Notes: a model not told the origin generated them from the letters alone. A stretch of DNA of 64,000 bases from an uncultured Collinsella sp. (GCA_958370785.1 CATXKN010000001.1:186001-250000); one strand, 5' to 3'; shown: positions 1-9,036, counted from the stretch's first letter. Made by a program: numbers and translations.

Positions 1-50
1 GTTCCTCGGCACCGCCCATCCGGTTCAGTATTAAAAAACTCGCCAGGATG

Positions 51-81
51 TTGTAAAAATGGACATCGGCGTTACTATAGT
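51..81 (+). promoter_or_regulatory. Candidate promoter of the ABC importer operon
   Basis: A TATAGT -10 box lies at 76-81. A TTGTAA/TGTAAA -35-like box lies 18-19 bp upstream, starting at 51-52. A small hairpin (TGCACT/AGTGCA, 88-106) lies in the presumed leader. The spacing is slightly long, so this is a moderate call. Confidence 0.35.
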
Positions 82-141
82 CCCACTTGCACTTTTTCCT
101 AGTGCAGTGTTTCCAGCCATTTTTATACTGGGGGTAATGAT

Positions 142-1122
142 ATGAAGGACATCACCATCAGCCGCAGGAGCCTTCTTGTCTCCGCTGGCCTGCTCGCGCT
201 CGCTCCGCTCGCCGGATGCGGCGGCAACTCTGGTTCCGGCTCCGCTGCCGCCGGTTCCGACTACACCATCGGCGTTCTACAGCTCACCGAGCACTCCGCG
301 CTCGATGCCGCCAACGACGGCTTCGTCAAGGCCATCAAGAAGAGCGGTCTCAAGGTCAAGATCGACCAGAAGAACGCCCAGAACGACCAGTCCACGTGTA
401 AGTCCATTGCCGACAAGTTCGTAGGCGACGGCGTCGACCTGATCTATGCCATCGCTACGCCCGCCGCGCAGGCTGCCGCCGGCGCCACCGCTGATATCCC
501 CATCGTTGGCTGCGCCATCACCGACTACGCCGCTTCCGGCCTGGTTCAGGACAACGACAAGCCCGGCACCAACGTCACGGGCGCTTCCGACCTCACCCCG
601 GTCGCCGAGCAGCTCGAGATGATGCAGAAGGTCCTGCCCGACGTTAAGAAGGTCGGCCTGCTCTACTGCACCGCCGAGTCCAACTCCGACGTCCAGATCA
701 AGGCCGCCAAGAAGGAGCTCGACAAGCTGGGCCTCGAGTACACTGACTTCACCGTCTCGAGCTCTAACGAGATCCAGTCCGTCGTCGAGTCCGCCGTGGG
801 CAAGGTCGACGCGCTGTACTCCCCCACCGACAACACCATCGCCGCGGGCGCCTCGCAGGTCGGCCAGATTTGCAAGGAGAACAAACTCCCCTTCGTGACT
901 GGCGAGGAGGGCATGTGCAAGGCCGGCGGCCTGTTCACCCTCTCCATCAACTATGAGGACCTGGGCTACGCTGCAGGCGAGATGGCCGTTAAGATCCTGA
1001 AGGGCGAGGCCAAGCCCGAGGATATGCCGATCAAGCACCTCTCGAGCAAGGACCTGGTCGTCGTCAAAAACGACGAGATGGCCGAGGCTCTGGGTATCGA
1101 CCTTTCCGCTCTGGACGAATAG
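142..1122 (+). CDS. ABC transporter substrate-binding lipoprotein (TrpX-like, PF04392 type)
   Basis: This is the extracytoplasmic solute receptor of an ABC importer. Residues 1-26 form a lipoprotein signal ending in the lipobox LAGC with Cys26 as the lipid-modified residue. The pair Arg8-Arg9 followed by S-L-L resembles a weak Tat motif, so Tat export is possible. The mature part has the two-lobed layout of the TrpX/PF04392 family (for example IPIVGCAITD near residue 120 and KVGLLYCTAESNS near 173). The start is supported by GGGGG at 130-134, seven bases upstream of ATG. A permease and an ATPase follow on the same strand, completing an importer. Members of this family carry tryptophan and other small molecules. 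The substrate cannot be read from the sequence. Confidence 0.88.
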   Translation: MKDITISRRSLLVSAGLLALAPLAGCGGNSGSGSAAAGSDYTIGVLQLTEHSALDAANDGFVKAIKKSGLKVKIDQKNAQNDQSTCKSIADKFVGDGVDLIYAIATPAAQAAAGATADIPIVGCAITDYAASGLVQDNDKPGTNVTGASDLTPVAEQLEMMQKVLPDVKKVGLLYCTAESNSDVQIKAAKKELDKLGLEYTDFTVSSSNEIQSVVESAVGKVDALYSPTDNTIAAGASQVGQICKENKLPFVTGEEGMCKAGGLFTLSINYEDLGYAAGEMAVKILKGEAKPEDMPIKHLSSKDLVVVKNDEMAEALGIDLSALDE

Positions 1123-1193
1123 CGCCATGCGCGGTGACGCGTCTAGGGCCCGCACGCGCGCCACAGCTGCGTTATTCAATATCTGAGTCATTG

Positions 1194-1222
1194 GGGCGAA
1201 CGCTAAAGACCGGCGTTCGCCC
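1194..1222 (+). terminator. Intercistronic hairpin between receptor and permease genes
   Basis: GGGCGAACGC (1194-1203) pairs perfectly with GCGTTCGCCC (1213-1222) across a 9-nt loop, and a weak T-rich stretch follows. It probably acts as a partial terminator or 3' stabiliser, making the receptor more abundant than the permease, as is common in importer operons. Confidence 0.5.
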
Positions 1223-1326
1223 TGCTTGTTTCGGATAAGACAAAACATCCGTCCGCAGCTCTTTTATGCATTGTTACCGCTATTATGGAAAATCACGTGT
1301 CCACCCTATCCTAGGAGGTATGAAGC

Positions 1327-2250
1327 ATGCTCATTGCATTGCAGGGCGCCGTTTCCCAAGGTGTCCTCTGGGGCATTATGGTGCTTGGCGTGTTTATCAC
1401 GTTCCGCCTGCTCGACATCCCCGATATGACCTGCGACGGCAGCTTTGCCCTCGGCGGCTGTGTTTGCGCCGTGCTCATCGTCAACAATAACGTCGACCCC
1501 TTGCTCGCCGTGCTTGCTGGCATGTGCGCCGGCGCCATCGCGGGCGCTGTCACGGGCATCTTGACCACCGTTTTTGAGATTCCTGCAATCCTCGCCGGAA
1601 TCCTTACGCAGATCAGTCTGTGGTCCATCAACCTGCGCATCATGGGCAAATCCAACACGCCCATCCTTGCCAAGGGCACCATCTTCTCATCCGTCAGCCA
1701 CATGACGGGCCTGCCGCAGTCCACCGTTGCCATCATCCTGGGCATTGTGCTGGCCGTGGCCATCGTCGCCATCCTGTACTGGTTCTTTGGCACCGAGATC
1801 GGCTCGGCGCTGCGTGCCACCGGCAACAACGAGTACATGATCCGCGCCCTGGGCGTCAACACCAACTCCACCAAAATGATCGCCCTCGTGCTCTCCAACG
1901 CCCTTATCGGCCTTTCGGGTGCGCTCATCTGCCAGAGCCAGAAGTACGCTGACATTGGCATGGGCACCGGCGCCATCGTTATCGGTCTTGCCGCCATTGT
2001 TATCGGCGAGGTGCTCGGCCGCCTGCTGCCCGGCGGTCTGACGCAGTTTAGCGTCCGTCTTGCCTCTGCCGTCTTTGGCTCCGTGGTGTACTTCCTCATT
2101 CGCGCCATCGTGCTGCAGCTGGGCATGGACGCCAACGACATGAAGCTGCTCTCCGCCGTGATCGTTGCCGTGGCCCTGTGCGTGCCCGTAGTTTGGGAGC
2201 GCTATAAGCTCCGCAGCTCCTACACGAAGGGGGATGAGGCAGATGCTTAA
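1327..2250 (+). CDS. ABC transporter permease (TrpY-like, BPD_transp_2 family)
   Basis: Membrane subunit of the importer, 307 residues, with about eight hydrophobic segments and no large soluble domain. This matches the branched-chain-amino-acid/TrpY permease class (PF02653). The conserved stretch GTEIGSALRATGNNEYMIRA, near residue 155, is typical of the cytoplasmic coupling loop of this class. ATG at 1327 is preceded by AGGAGGT (1313-1319) at good spacing. An overlapping ATG at 1320 is in another frame. The gene overlaps the ATPase gene by 8 bp, implying translational coupling. Confidence 0.88.
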   Translation: MLIALQGAVSQGVLWGIMVLGVFITFRLLDIPDMTCDGSFALGGCVCAVLIVNNNVDPLLAVLAGMCAGAIAGAVTGILTTVFEIPAILAGILTQISLWSINLRIMGKSNTPILAKGTIFSSVSHMTGLPQSTVAIILGIVLAVAIVAILYWFFGTEIGSALRATGNNEYMIRALGVNTNSTKMIALVLSNALIGLSGALICQSQKYADIGMGTGAIVIGLAAIVIGEVLGRLLPGGLTQFSVRLASAVFGSVVYFLIRAIVLQLGMDANDMKLLSAVIVAVALCVPVVWERYKLRSSYTKGDEADA

Positions 2251-3037
2251 GCTCTCGCACGTCAAAAAGACCTTTAACAAGGGCACCGTCACCGAGAAGC
2301 GCGCACTCACCGGCGTCGACCTCACCCTTAACGACGGCGACTTCGTGACCGTGATCGGCGGCAACGGCGCCGGTAAGTCCACGCTGCTCAACATGATCGC
2401 CGGCGTGTATCCGCTCGATTCGGGCGTTATTGAGCTCGACGGCAACGATATCTCTCGTCTGAGCGAGTCGCAGCGCGCCAAGTACCTGGGCCGTGTGTTC
2501 CAGGACCCCATGCGCGGCACCGCAGCCGACATGCAAATTGCCGAGAATCTAGCCCTCGCCAAGCGCCGCGGCCAGCGTCGCGGTCTTTCGTGGGGCGTCA
2601 CCAAGGCCGAGAAGGACGAGTACGTTGAGCTGCTCAAACGCCTGGACCTTGGCCTGGACACACGCCTCAACGCCAAGGTCGGTCTGCTCTCGGGCGGCCA
2701 GCGCCAGGCACTCACCCTGCTGATGGCCACACTCACCAAGCCACGCCTGCTGCTGCTTGACGAGCACACCGCGGCACTCGACCCCAAGACGGCTTCTAAG
2801 GTGCTCAACCTGACCGAGGAGATCGTCGACGAGAACCACCTGACCACGCTCATGGTCACGCACAACATGAACGACGCCATCCGTCTGGGCAACCGTCTGA
2901 TCATGATGCACGAGGGCCATGTGATCTACGACGTGGCCGGCGACGAGAAAAAGTCGCTCACCGTGGCCGACCTGCTCCAGAAGTTCGAGGAGGTCTCGGG
3001 CGGCGAGCTCGCCAACGACCGCATGCTACTGAGCTAA
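2243..3037 (+). CDS. ABC transporter ATP-binding protein (TrpZ-like)
   Basis: Energy-coupling ATPase of the importer. Visible motifs are Walker A GGNGAGKST (about residue 40), the signature LSGGQRQALTLLMA, Walker B LLLLDEHTAALDP and the switch histidine in MVTHN. I place the start at 2243 (MLKLSH) rather than the in-frame ATG at 2234. The ribosome binding site AAGGGGG (2227-2233) touches the 2234 ATG but is nine bases from 2243. The gene is the last of the operon, and a strong hairpin terminator follows. Confidence 0.9.
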   Translation: MLKLSHVKKTFNKGTVTEKRALTGVDLTLNDGDFVTVIGGNGAGKSTLLNMIAGVYPLDSGVIELDGNDISRLSESQRAKYLGRVFQDPMRGTAADMQIAENLALAKRRGQRRGLSWGVTKAEKDEYVELLKRLDLGLDTRLNAKVGLLSGGQRQALTLLMATLTKPRLLLLDEHTAALDPKTASKVLNLTEEIVDENHLTTLMVTHNMNDAIRLGNRLIMMHEGHVIYDVAGDEKKSLTVADLLQKFEEVSGGELANDRMLLS

Positions 3038-3073
3038 ACCTACCGAAAAGGGACAGGTTTATTTTGGCAGGTT
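3037..3073. repeat. Hairpin element of the GGGACAGG family
   Basis: An imperfect inverted repeat (AACCTACCGAAAA / TTTTGGCAGGTT) encloses GGGACAGGTTTA. It begins at the last base of the preceding stop codon. The same loop and arms recur, inverted and better matched, at 44503-44539. Confidence 0.6.
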
Positions 3074-3090
3074 TTACCTGCTCAAACGTC

Positions 3091-3130
3091 AAAACCGCCG
3101 CAAAGGGACAGACGCCCTTGCGGCGGTTTT
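3091..3130 (+). terminator. Terminator of the ABC importer operon, also a GGGACAG hairpin
   Basis: AAAACCGCCGCAA pairs with TTGCGGCGGTTTT around a loop containing GGGACAGACG, and the stem ends in T residues. It is placed as the intrinsic terminator of the upstream operon and also belongs to the dispersed hairpin family. Confidence 0.7.
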
Positions 3131-3194
3131 CGCATATTATGTCGATAATCCGATATTCAACCAGACATTCTGGCTAAGGACTAAGGAAACTGTC

Positions 3195-5210
3195 ATGAAA
3201 AGACTCCCCCGCCTTGCATTAGCCGCCGCGTTGTTTGCCGGCGCGCTCGCAGGCATCCCAAGCCTCGCTTTCGCAGGAAACCTGCCCGCCGCTATTGACG
3301 GCTCGGTGACCGTCATGCACACCAACGACATCCACGGCAGCTACAAGTACAGCTACAACGAAAGCAAGGGCACCGGCACTGTGGGCTTTGATGGACTGGC
3401 GGTTCTCTATAGCGCCCAAAGCAGCGCCCCCGATCTTTTGCTCGATGCAGGCGATACCTTCCACGGGCAGTCCTTCGCCACCATGAGCGAGGGCAAGAGC
3501 ATCGCCGAGCTCATGGACACCTTCTACGCCGACGGCTACGACGCGACCACGCCAGGCAACCACGACTGGAGCTACGGTGCGGACAAACTCCGCACCATGA
3601 CCGGCTACAGCACCACCGGCACGCCCTTCGCCATGCTCTGCGCGAACGCGAAGTCTACGAGCGGCGTATGGAGCTCGAGTATCACGAAGACGCTCGATCG
3701 CACCTGGGAGGATAGCGAAGATCACTCCACATTCGACTACAAAATCAAGGTCGGCGTCATCGGTGCCATGGATGAGTCGCTGGAATCCTCGCTGCGCGCG
3801 GACCTGGTCGCGGGTACGTCGTTCTCGAGTGCCGCGAACGCCATCAATGCCGAGGCAGAGCAGCTGCGCAAGGAGGGCTGCGATGTTGTTGTGTGTATCG
3901 CGCACACGCTCGACGCAAAGACCTTTGCCACACGGCTCCGTGGCGTCGATGCCCTGGTCGCAGGCCACGAGCACATCAACTTAAACGAGAACGTAACGGG
4001 GGCCGATGGCAAGCCGGTCCGCGTCGTCGAGGCGGGCAGCGCCTTTGCCGAGGTTGGTCTGCTTTCCATTCCCTATGAGTGCGACACCAAGGGTACCGAA
4101 AGCACCAACGACGACATAGTGACGGTCTCCGCAGGCGACAGCGCTGAGACACTCTACGCCGCCAAGGACGTCGACGACCTTTTGGCAGACCCCAACAACC
4201 AGAACATCCTTGATGAGGTCCGCAACAACAAAATCAAGCCGCTCGACGACGCCTTTGAAATCGAATCGAACAAGGTACTCGGCACATCCACCGCCAACTA
4301 TTTCTATGGCGAGGACGCGGCGGGTACACATGGCTGGGAGATGGTGCGCACTACCGATTTCCGCCCCAGCGAAGCAGGCGACACCGCTAAAGCCCAGACC
4401 ATCGGACATGTGATCTGCGGTTCTTATCTTAATTTGACGGGCGCGGACCTCGCTATCGAAAACGCGGGCGGCATCCGCGGCGGCATCGCGGCGGGCAACG
4501 TGACCGCCGGCAACGTCATCGCCATCTCGCCCTACGGCAACACCTTGGAGACCTGGACCATGACCGGCGCGGACTTCCTCGCAGCGCTTGAGCACTCGTT
4601 GGAAATTAGCGACAAATGCAATGACAGCTACGAACTTCAGCAAGCCTACGTCGCAGCCGGCCACACCGAGCAGGAAGCCCAGGACATGTACAAGTGGCCC
4701 AACGACTCCGGCAGCGTTCTTTCCTTTGGCGGCATCAACGTAAAAATCGACTGGACGCAGTCTGAAGGCAAGCGCATCGTGAGTGCCACGCTCACCAAAG
4801 ACGGCAGCACGCTCGACCCCGCCAAGACCTATACCGTCGCCACCAACAACTACATTATCACCAACACGACCGACTTCCCCACCTTCGCAAACGCCACCAA
4901 GCACACCGAGTGGGGCACCTGCGAGTCAGCGCTGAGGGCACTGATTGGACAGAATGGCTGGGAGAACAAGATGGCCGGACTCGCCGGCACCATCAGCTTC
5001 GGCTCCGCAGCCGTGGATCCCACGCCTACACCGGCCCCGACGCCTAAGCCCTCACCTAAGACGGACACGACGACCACGCAGGCCACCACCAAGAAGACCA
5101 CCGGCAAGCTTGCCGCAACGGGAGACCGTACGCTGGCCGTGGTCGGCGCATGCCTCATTGGCGGCATCTTCGTCATCATGCTCGGCATTATCTGGAAGCG
5201 CCGCCGCTAA
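3195..5210 (+). CDS. Secreted, wall-anchored 5'-nucleotidase / metallophosphatase
   Basis: Extracellular phosphatase expected to remove phosphate from nucleotides or similar esters. Residues 1-27 are a Sec signal peptide with likely cleavage after AFA. The N-terminal metallophosphatase domain shows MHTNDIHGS, LLDAGDTFHG, TPGNHDW and VAGHEH, which supply the two-metal site. The C-terminal 5'-nucleotidase substrate domain includes AIENAGGIRGGIAAG. A Pro/Thr-rich linker is followed by LAATG (about 639-643), a hydrophobic segment and a KRRR tail. That is a sorting signal of the LAxTG type handled by class E sortases. AAGGAAA lies eight bases upstream of the ATG. No sortase gene is in this window. 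Confidence 0.9.
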   Translation: MKRLPRLALAAALFAGALAGIPSLAFAGNLPAAIDGSVTVMHTNDIHGSYKYSYNESKGTGTVGFDGLAVLYSAQSSAPDLLLDAGDTFHGQSFATMSEGKSIAELMDTFYADGYDATTPGNHDWSYGADKLRTMTGYSTTGTPFAMLCANAKSTSGVWSSSITKTLDRTWEDSEDHSTFDYKIKVGVIGAMDESLESSLRADLVAGTSFSSAANAINAEAEQLRKEGCDVVVCIAHTLDAKTFATRLRGVDALVAGHEHINLNENVTGADGKPVRVVEAGSAFAEVGLLSIPYECDTKGTESTNDDIVTVSAGDSAETLYAAKDVDDLLADPNNQNILDEVRNNKIKPLDDAFEIESNKVLGTSTANYFYGEDAAGTHGWEMVRTTDFRPSEAGDTAKAQTIGHVICGSYLNLTGADLAIENAGGIRGGIAAGNVTAGNVIAISPYGNTLETWTMTGADFLAALEHSLEISDKCNDSYELQQAYVAAGHTEQEAQDMYKWPNDSGSVLSFGGINVKIDWTQSEGKRIVSATLTKDGSTLDPAKTYTVATNNYIITNTTDFPTFANATKHTEWGTCESALRALIGQNGWENKMAGLAGTISFGSAAVDPTPTPAPTPKPSPKTDTTTTQATTKKTTGKLAATGDRTLAVVGACLIGGIFVIMLGIIWKRRR

Positions 5211-5264
5211 GCTACACCGCCGGACCTTGCAGCCCCGCCGTGCAGACCTTATATCAAGCACAGA

Positions 5265-5295
5265 AGCCCGTCCGATGTGATCGGACGGGCTTTTT
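5265..5295 (+). terminator. Intrinsic terminator of the nucleotidase gene
   Basis: A perfect 11-bp stem, AGCCCGTCCGA (5265-5275) with TCGGACGGGCT (5281-5291), has a 5-nt loop and is followed directly by TTTT. Confidence 0.9.
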
Positions 5296-5337
5296 GGTGG
5301 GTATCATGGTTGAATGATCATGAGGAGGTTTCCCTAC

Positions 5338-6105
5338 ATGGAATTGTTTGAGCCAATTCTTCATTTCTTTGCACAACGATGGGTCCACAACATCATCTGG
5401 GCAGGTATCTTGGCCATCGGCACCGCCGTTGCCGCAAAGGTCGCGTCCAAGACCCTGCACCACCTGCTTAGCCGCGACGATAACCCACTCCCTTCATCGA
5501 GCATCTTCATCAACATCGCGCGCGCCATCATCTGGATGATTGGCGGCAGCTTTATCCTCGACAACTGCTTTGGCATTAACGCAAACGCCCTCGTCGCCGC
5601 TCTTGGCGTCGGCGGCATCGCCATCTCGCTCGGCTTTCAGGACACGCTGTCAAACCTTATCGGTGGCATGCAGGTGACCTTTATGGGCATCATCAAGCCC
5701 GGCGATAATATCGAGGTCGGCGGCGTGTCAGGCGTGGTCCAAGACATCACCTGGCGCCATACGACCATCGAGGACGCCTGTGGGCAGACCATCATCGTCC
5801 CCAACTCCAACATCTCCAAGAACACGCTCGTGCACTTGATGCCCTTTGGGCGCGTGGCCGTGCCCGTCGCGGTCAAGGACACGTCCAAGTGGGCCTCACT
5901 GGACGCGCTGGCAGACGAGCTCACGAGCGCAACCAAAACGGCCGTCTCGCCCATCTCGGGCTTTGACAAGGAGCCGTATGTGCTCTTTAGCGAGATCGGC
6001 GACTTTGGCATCAAGGGCAAGATCATCTTTATCGTCAGTGACGACAGCACCACCTTTACGGCAGCCGACGCCTGCATCCGCGCCATCGCCCCCATCATCG
6101 CCTAA
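5338..6105 (+). CDS. Small-conductance mechanosensitive channel (MscS family)
   Basis: Membrane channel that opens on hypo-osmotic stretch. The 255-residue protein has about three N-terminal membrane segments. The pore helix and following loop (ALGVGGIAISLGFQDTLSNL) are the most diagnostic part of MscS, followed by the beta domain with GDNIEVGGVSGVVQDI and IIVPNSN. I chose ATG at 5338 (MELFEP) because GAGGAGGTT at 5322-5330 is well spaced from it. An in-frame ATG at 5314 lies upstream of that ribosome binding site. The gene is monocistronic between a terminator and a hairpin element. Confidence 0.9.
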   Translation: MELFEPILHFFAQRWVHNIIWAGILAIGTAVAAKVASKTLHHLLSRDDNPLPSSSIFINIARAIIWMIGGSFILDNCFGINANALVAALGVGGIAISLGFQDTLSNLIGGMQVTFMGIIKPGDNIEVGGVSGVVQDITWRHTTIEDACGQTIIVPNSNISKNTLVHLMPFGRVAVPVAVKDTSKWASLDALADELTSATKTAVSPISGFDKEPYVLFSEIGDFGIKGKIIFIVSDDSTTFTAADACIRAIAPIIA

Positions 6106-6143
6106 AGCCACCACAAAGGGGACAGGCACCTTTGTGGTAGTTT
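6104..6143. repeat. GGGACAGG-family hairpin overlapping the mscS-like stop codon
   Basis: AAAGCCACCACAAAGG / CCTTTGTGGTAGTTT encloses GGACAGGCA. The stop codon of the channel gene forms its left edge. The loop is the exact reverse complement of the loop at 8999-9007, so the two copies are one element in opposite orientation. Confidence 0.8.
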
Positions 6144-6199
6144 CGCATCGTGGTACCATGGTTCATATCGTTGTTTAAACGACTAAGGGAGTAGACACC

Positions 6200-8116
6200 A
6201 TGGAAGAGGCCTATCGTCAAGCACGCAAGCGCGGCGAGCAGGGACGCCGTCGCGCCATCAGCCAAAGCGAGCACCCGTACCTTACGGACCTCGACGGCCT
6301 CGTTGCCCAGCTCCCCTTAGGTCAGCGAGAGAGCGTCGGCCTGAGGGACATTCCGCTCGAAATGGTCGTCGGCACGGTCACCAAAGGCCGTCAGTCTGCC
6401 TTTTCGTGTAACTTTATGCCCCTGCTGCCGTTTAACACCGAGTTCGCCCGCAAGTGGTCCAACCTCTACGACATCCAGGTAACCGAGGGTTATCGCGACC
6501 CCATCATCGTCACCGAGTTCATGCATCGGTTCTATGTCCAGGAGGGCAACAAGCGCGTCAGCGTCCTCAAATTCCTGGACGCCCCAACGGTTTCGGCCAA
6601 GGTCACCCGTCTCTACCCCGGCAAATGGGACTCCGTCGAAAGCCGCCTGTACGGTGAATTCTGCGCTTTTTGGCGCGTCTGTCCCCTATACGAGATCGAG
6701 TTCTCGCGCGAGGGAAGCTACGAGACACTCGCCAAGATGCTCGGTCATAACCTTATCGAAAAATGGCCGCAGAAAAGGGTCGACTACCTGCGCCACACCT
6801 TCTTGCTCTTTAAGCGCGCCTACCTTCGCGCCGGCGGCGACCATCTGGACATTACACCCGCCGACGCCATGCTCGTATACCTCAATGTGTACAACCAAGA
6901 CCGTCTGCTGGACACGCCGACGGACATCGTCGTAAACCGCCTGTGCAAGATTTGGCGCGAGTTGGTCATTGCCGGCAAAAATGACGAGGACAAGGTCGAT
7001 CTTGTCGAGGCACCGAGCGTCGATGAGGAAGAGGCGCCCGCCAAGTCCACCTCCGGCGTGCTCAACTTCTTTATGGGCAAGACCGTTTATTCGGCGGCCA
7101 ACCCTCTGCGCATCGCCTTTATCCATGAATTCCCCTGTGCATCGTCGAGCTGGGACAGCTTGCACGACCAAGGGCGTCAGTATCTCGACGAGCACTTTGG
7201 CGGCATCGTGCGCACCGAGGCATTCGAGGACTGCCACAATCCGGACGTGTTCTACGCCGCCGTGGAGACCGCCGTCAAGCACGGGGCGAAGGCCATCTTC
7301 TCGACTTCACACCGCCTGATGGAATATACGCTCAGGGCCGCCGTCGAGTACCCCCAGGTGCGATTCCTCAACTGCTCTATCGGCCTTCCCCACCAAAGCG
7401 TGCGTTCGTACTTTGGCAAGATGTACGAGGCCAAGTTTCTCCTGGGCGCCCTTGCCGCCAGCATGGCGGACAACCATCGCATTGGCTACCACGCGTCGGT
7501 CTTCGCCTCGGGCGCACTCAGCGAGATCAACGCCTTTGCGATTGGCGCCTCGCTGCTCGACCCCCGTGCGCAAATTATCCTGACCTGGGGCGATGTGCCC
7601 GCCGGCGGTCTTGCCGAGGCCATGTGCCGCGAAGGCGTGAGCGTCATGACCGGCGCCGACATGTCAAAGTCGCTCGAAGACCCCACAGCCTACGGACTTC
7701 ACCGCCTGGTCGATGGCAAGGTTACCGGCATTGCCATGCCGGTATGGAACTGGGGCCGATACTACGAGCTTATCGTGCGAAGTCTACTGCATGGCACCTG
7801 GGATGAGACCAGTGACGCCAGCCAGGTTCGCGCCGTCAACTACTGGTACGGCATGAGCTCGGGCGTTATCGACATTCGCTACGCTCCGGGCCTGCCCTAT
7901 CAGACGCGCAAGCTTGTTCAACTCCTCCGCAATGGCATCGTCGAGGGCTCCATCAATCCATTTGGCGGCGAGCTCCATAGCCAAGACGGCGTGGTGCAGA
8001 TCGAGGGCTTTCCCCCACTGCCGAGTACGCAAATCGTCGAGATGGACTGGCTGGCCGACAACGTGGTGGGCACCATTCCGCAACTCGACGATGAGCCGAA
8101 AGTCCACGCCCTATGA
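6200..8116 (+). CDS. Cytoplasmic BMP-family ligand-binding protein with N-terminal ParB-like domain
   Basis: A 638-residue protein of uncertain role. The C-terminal half (about 300-580) resembles the BMP/PnrA periplasmic-binding fold (RIAFIHEFP, KAIFSTSHRLMEYT, YEAKFLLGALAASM, GLHRLVDGKVTGIAMPVWNWG). There is no signal peptide or lipobox, so the domain is probably cytoplasmic. The N-terminal part contains YVQEGNKRVSVLKF near residue 115, which resembles the ParB/sulfiredoxin-like GNHR-type motif. A ligand-sensing regulator is one possibility. AAGGGAG precedes the ATG. The last base of its stop overlaps the next gene as ATGA, so it is co-translated with a phosphoesterase. Confidence 0.65.
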   Translation: MEEAYRQARKRGEQGRRRAISQSEHPYLTDLDGLVAQLPLGQRESVGLRDIPLEMVVGTVTKGRQSAFSCNFMPLLPFNTEFARKWSNLYDIQVTEGYRDPIIVTEFMHRFYVQEGNKRVSVLKFLDAPTVSAKVTRLYPGKWDSVESRLYGEFCAFWRVCPLYEIEFSREGSYETLAKMLGHNLIEKWPQKRVDYLRHTFLLFKRAYLRAGGDHLDITPADAMLVYLNVYNQDRLLDTPTDIVVNRLCKIWRELVIAGKNDEDKVDLVEAPSVDEEEAPAKSTSGVLNFFMGKTVYSAANPLRIAFIHEFPCASSSWDSLHDQGRQYLDEHFGGIVRTEAFEDCHNPDVFYAAVETAVKHGAKAIFSTSHRLMEYTLRAAVEYPQVRFLNCSIGLPHQSVRSYFGKMYEAKFLLGALAASMADNHRIGYHASVFASGALSEINAFAIGASLLDPRAQIILTWGDVPAGGLAEAMCREGVSVMTGADMSKSLEDPTAYGLHRLVDGKVTGIAMPVWNWGRYYELIVRSLLHGTWDETSDASQVRAVNYWYGMSSGVIDIRYAPGLPYQTRKLVQLLRNGIVEGSINPFGGELHSQDGVVQIEGFPPLPSTQIVEMDWLADNVVGTIPQLDDEPKVHAL

Positions 8117-8823
8117 AAATCCTTGCCATAGCCGATACCGAAGAACGATGCCTATGGGAGTGCTTTCGCAAGGAGCGCTTTGAAGGTGTCGACCTGATTT
8201 TGTCCGCTGGCGATCTGGACCCGGACTATCTTGAGTTTTTGGTCACCGTCATCAACAAACCGCTCATCTACGTGCGCGGCAATCACGATGACCGCTACGC
8301 ACGTCATGCACCGGGCGGCTGTATCTGCGTCGAAGACACCGTGTACGTGTATCGAGGCGTCCGCATTGCGGGGCTTGGCGGCTCCATGCGCTATCGAGAT
8401 GGTGCCAACATGTACACCGAGCGCGAGATGGCCAAGCGCATGCGCAAGCTGTCCCGCAAAGTGAGGATGGTCGGCGGCTGCGACATCTTGCTCACCCATG
8501 CACCCGCCGCCGGCATGGGCGACCTGGATGATCTGGCACATCGAGGATTCGAATGCTTTAACACAGCGCTCGAGTCCTGGAATCCCGACTACATGGTGCA
8601 CGGGCATGTGCATCAGAGCTACGGTCCCGATTTTCAGCGCGAGCGGCAACACGCGTGCGGGACGACGATTATCAACGCCTGCGGCTATACGCAATTTGAA
8701 CTTGACGAAACGCACTACCCCATCCGTGGCTGGCAGGCAGCTTGGCTCAATTCGCAAACCATGCGCCGCGAGCTCAAGCGCCACGAGGCCATCGAGTCCT
8801 CAACCGCCAGAACACCCTGGTAA
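8113..8823 (+). CDS. Metallophosphoesterase with divergent first motif
   Basis: Calcineurin-like phosphoesterase of 236 residues. Recognisable motifs are SAGDLD (about 36), VRGNHDDRY (about 56), LLTHAP (about 128) and VHGHVHQ. The usual first motif D-x-H is replaced by D-T-E at residues 8-10, which may change metal binding. The gene overlaps the upstream BMP-like gene by four bases (ATGA), so the two products probably act together. The physiological substrate is unknown. Confidence 0.8.
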   Translation: MKILAIADTEERCLWECFRKERFEGVDLILSAGDLDPDYLEFLVTVINKPLIYVRGNHDDRYARHAPGGCICVEDTVYVYRGVRIAGLGGSMRYRDGANMYTEREMAKRMRKLSRKVRMVGGCDILLTHAPAAGMGDLDDLAHRGFECFNTALESWNPDYMVHGHVHQSYGPDFQRERQHACGTTIINACGYTQFELDETHYPIRGWQAAWLNSQTMRRELKRHEAIESSTARTPW

Positions 8824-8853
8824 CCACTTTTAAGGCTTGATGCTGCGCCGGCC

Positions 8854-8940
8854 CCAAGTGCCCCATCTCGCCCCTCAAGCCGTCGCTCGCGTACCAAAAG
8901 TACGCGTCGCTCCTCTTTCGGGGCGACCTGGGGCACTTGG
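8854..8940. repeat. Long palindromic element, copy 1 (CCAAGTGCCC arms, conserved 40-nt core)
   Basis: CCAAGTGCCCC (8854-8864) pairs with GGGGCACTTGG (8930-8940), with further pairing inside. The centre, read on the minus strand, is the core at 8875-8915 containing GAGGAGCGACGCGTAC and GTACGCGAGCGACGG. The element lies about 30 bp past the phosphoesterase stop. A second copy is at 18440-18535. Confidence 0.8.
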
Positions 8941-8983
8941 AACCGGCTCGCTGCGATGCCATAACATTGACGCCAAAGTGCCT

Positions 8984-9022
8984 AAACCACCACAAAGGTG
9001 CCTGTCCCCTTTGTGGTGGTTT
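8984..9022. repeat. GGGACAGG-family hairpin, inverted copy
   Basis: A perfect 15-bp stem, AAACCACCACAAAGG (8984-8998) with CCTTTGTGGTGGTTT (9008-9022), has loop TGCCTGTCC. It is the inverted partner of the element at 6104-6143. Confidence 0.8.
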
Positions 9023-9036
9023 TGGCCCGAGATAGC

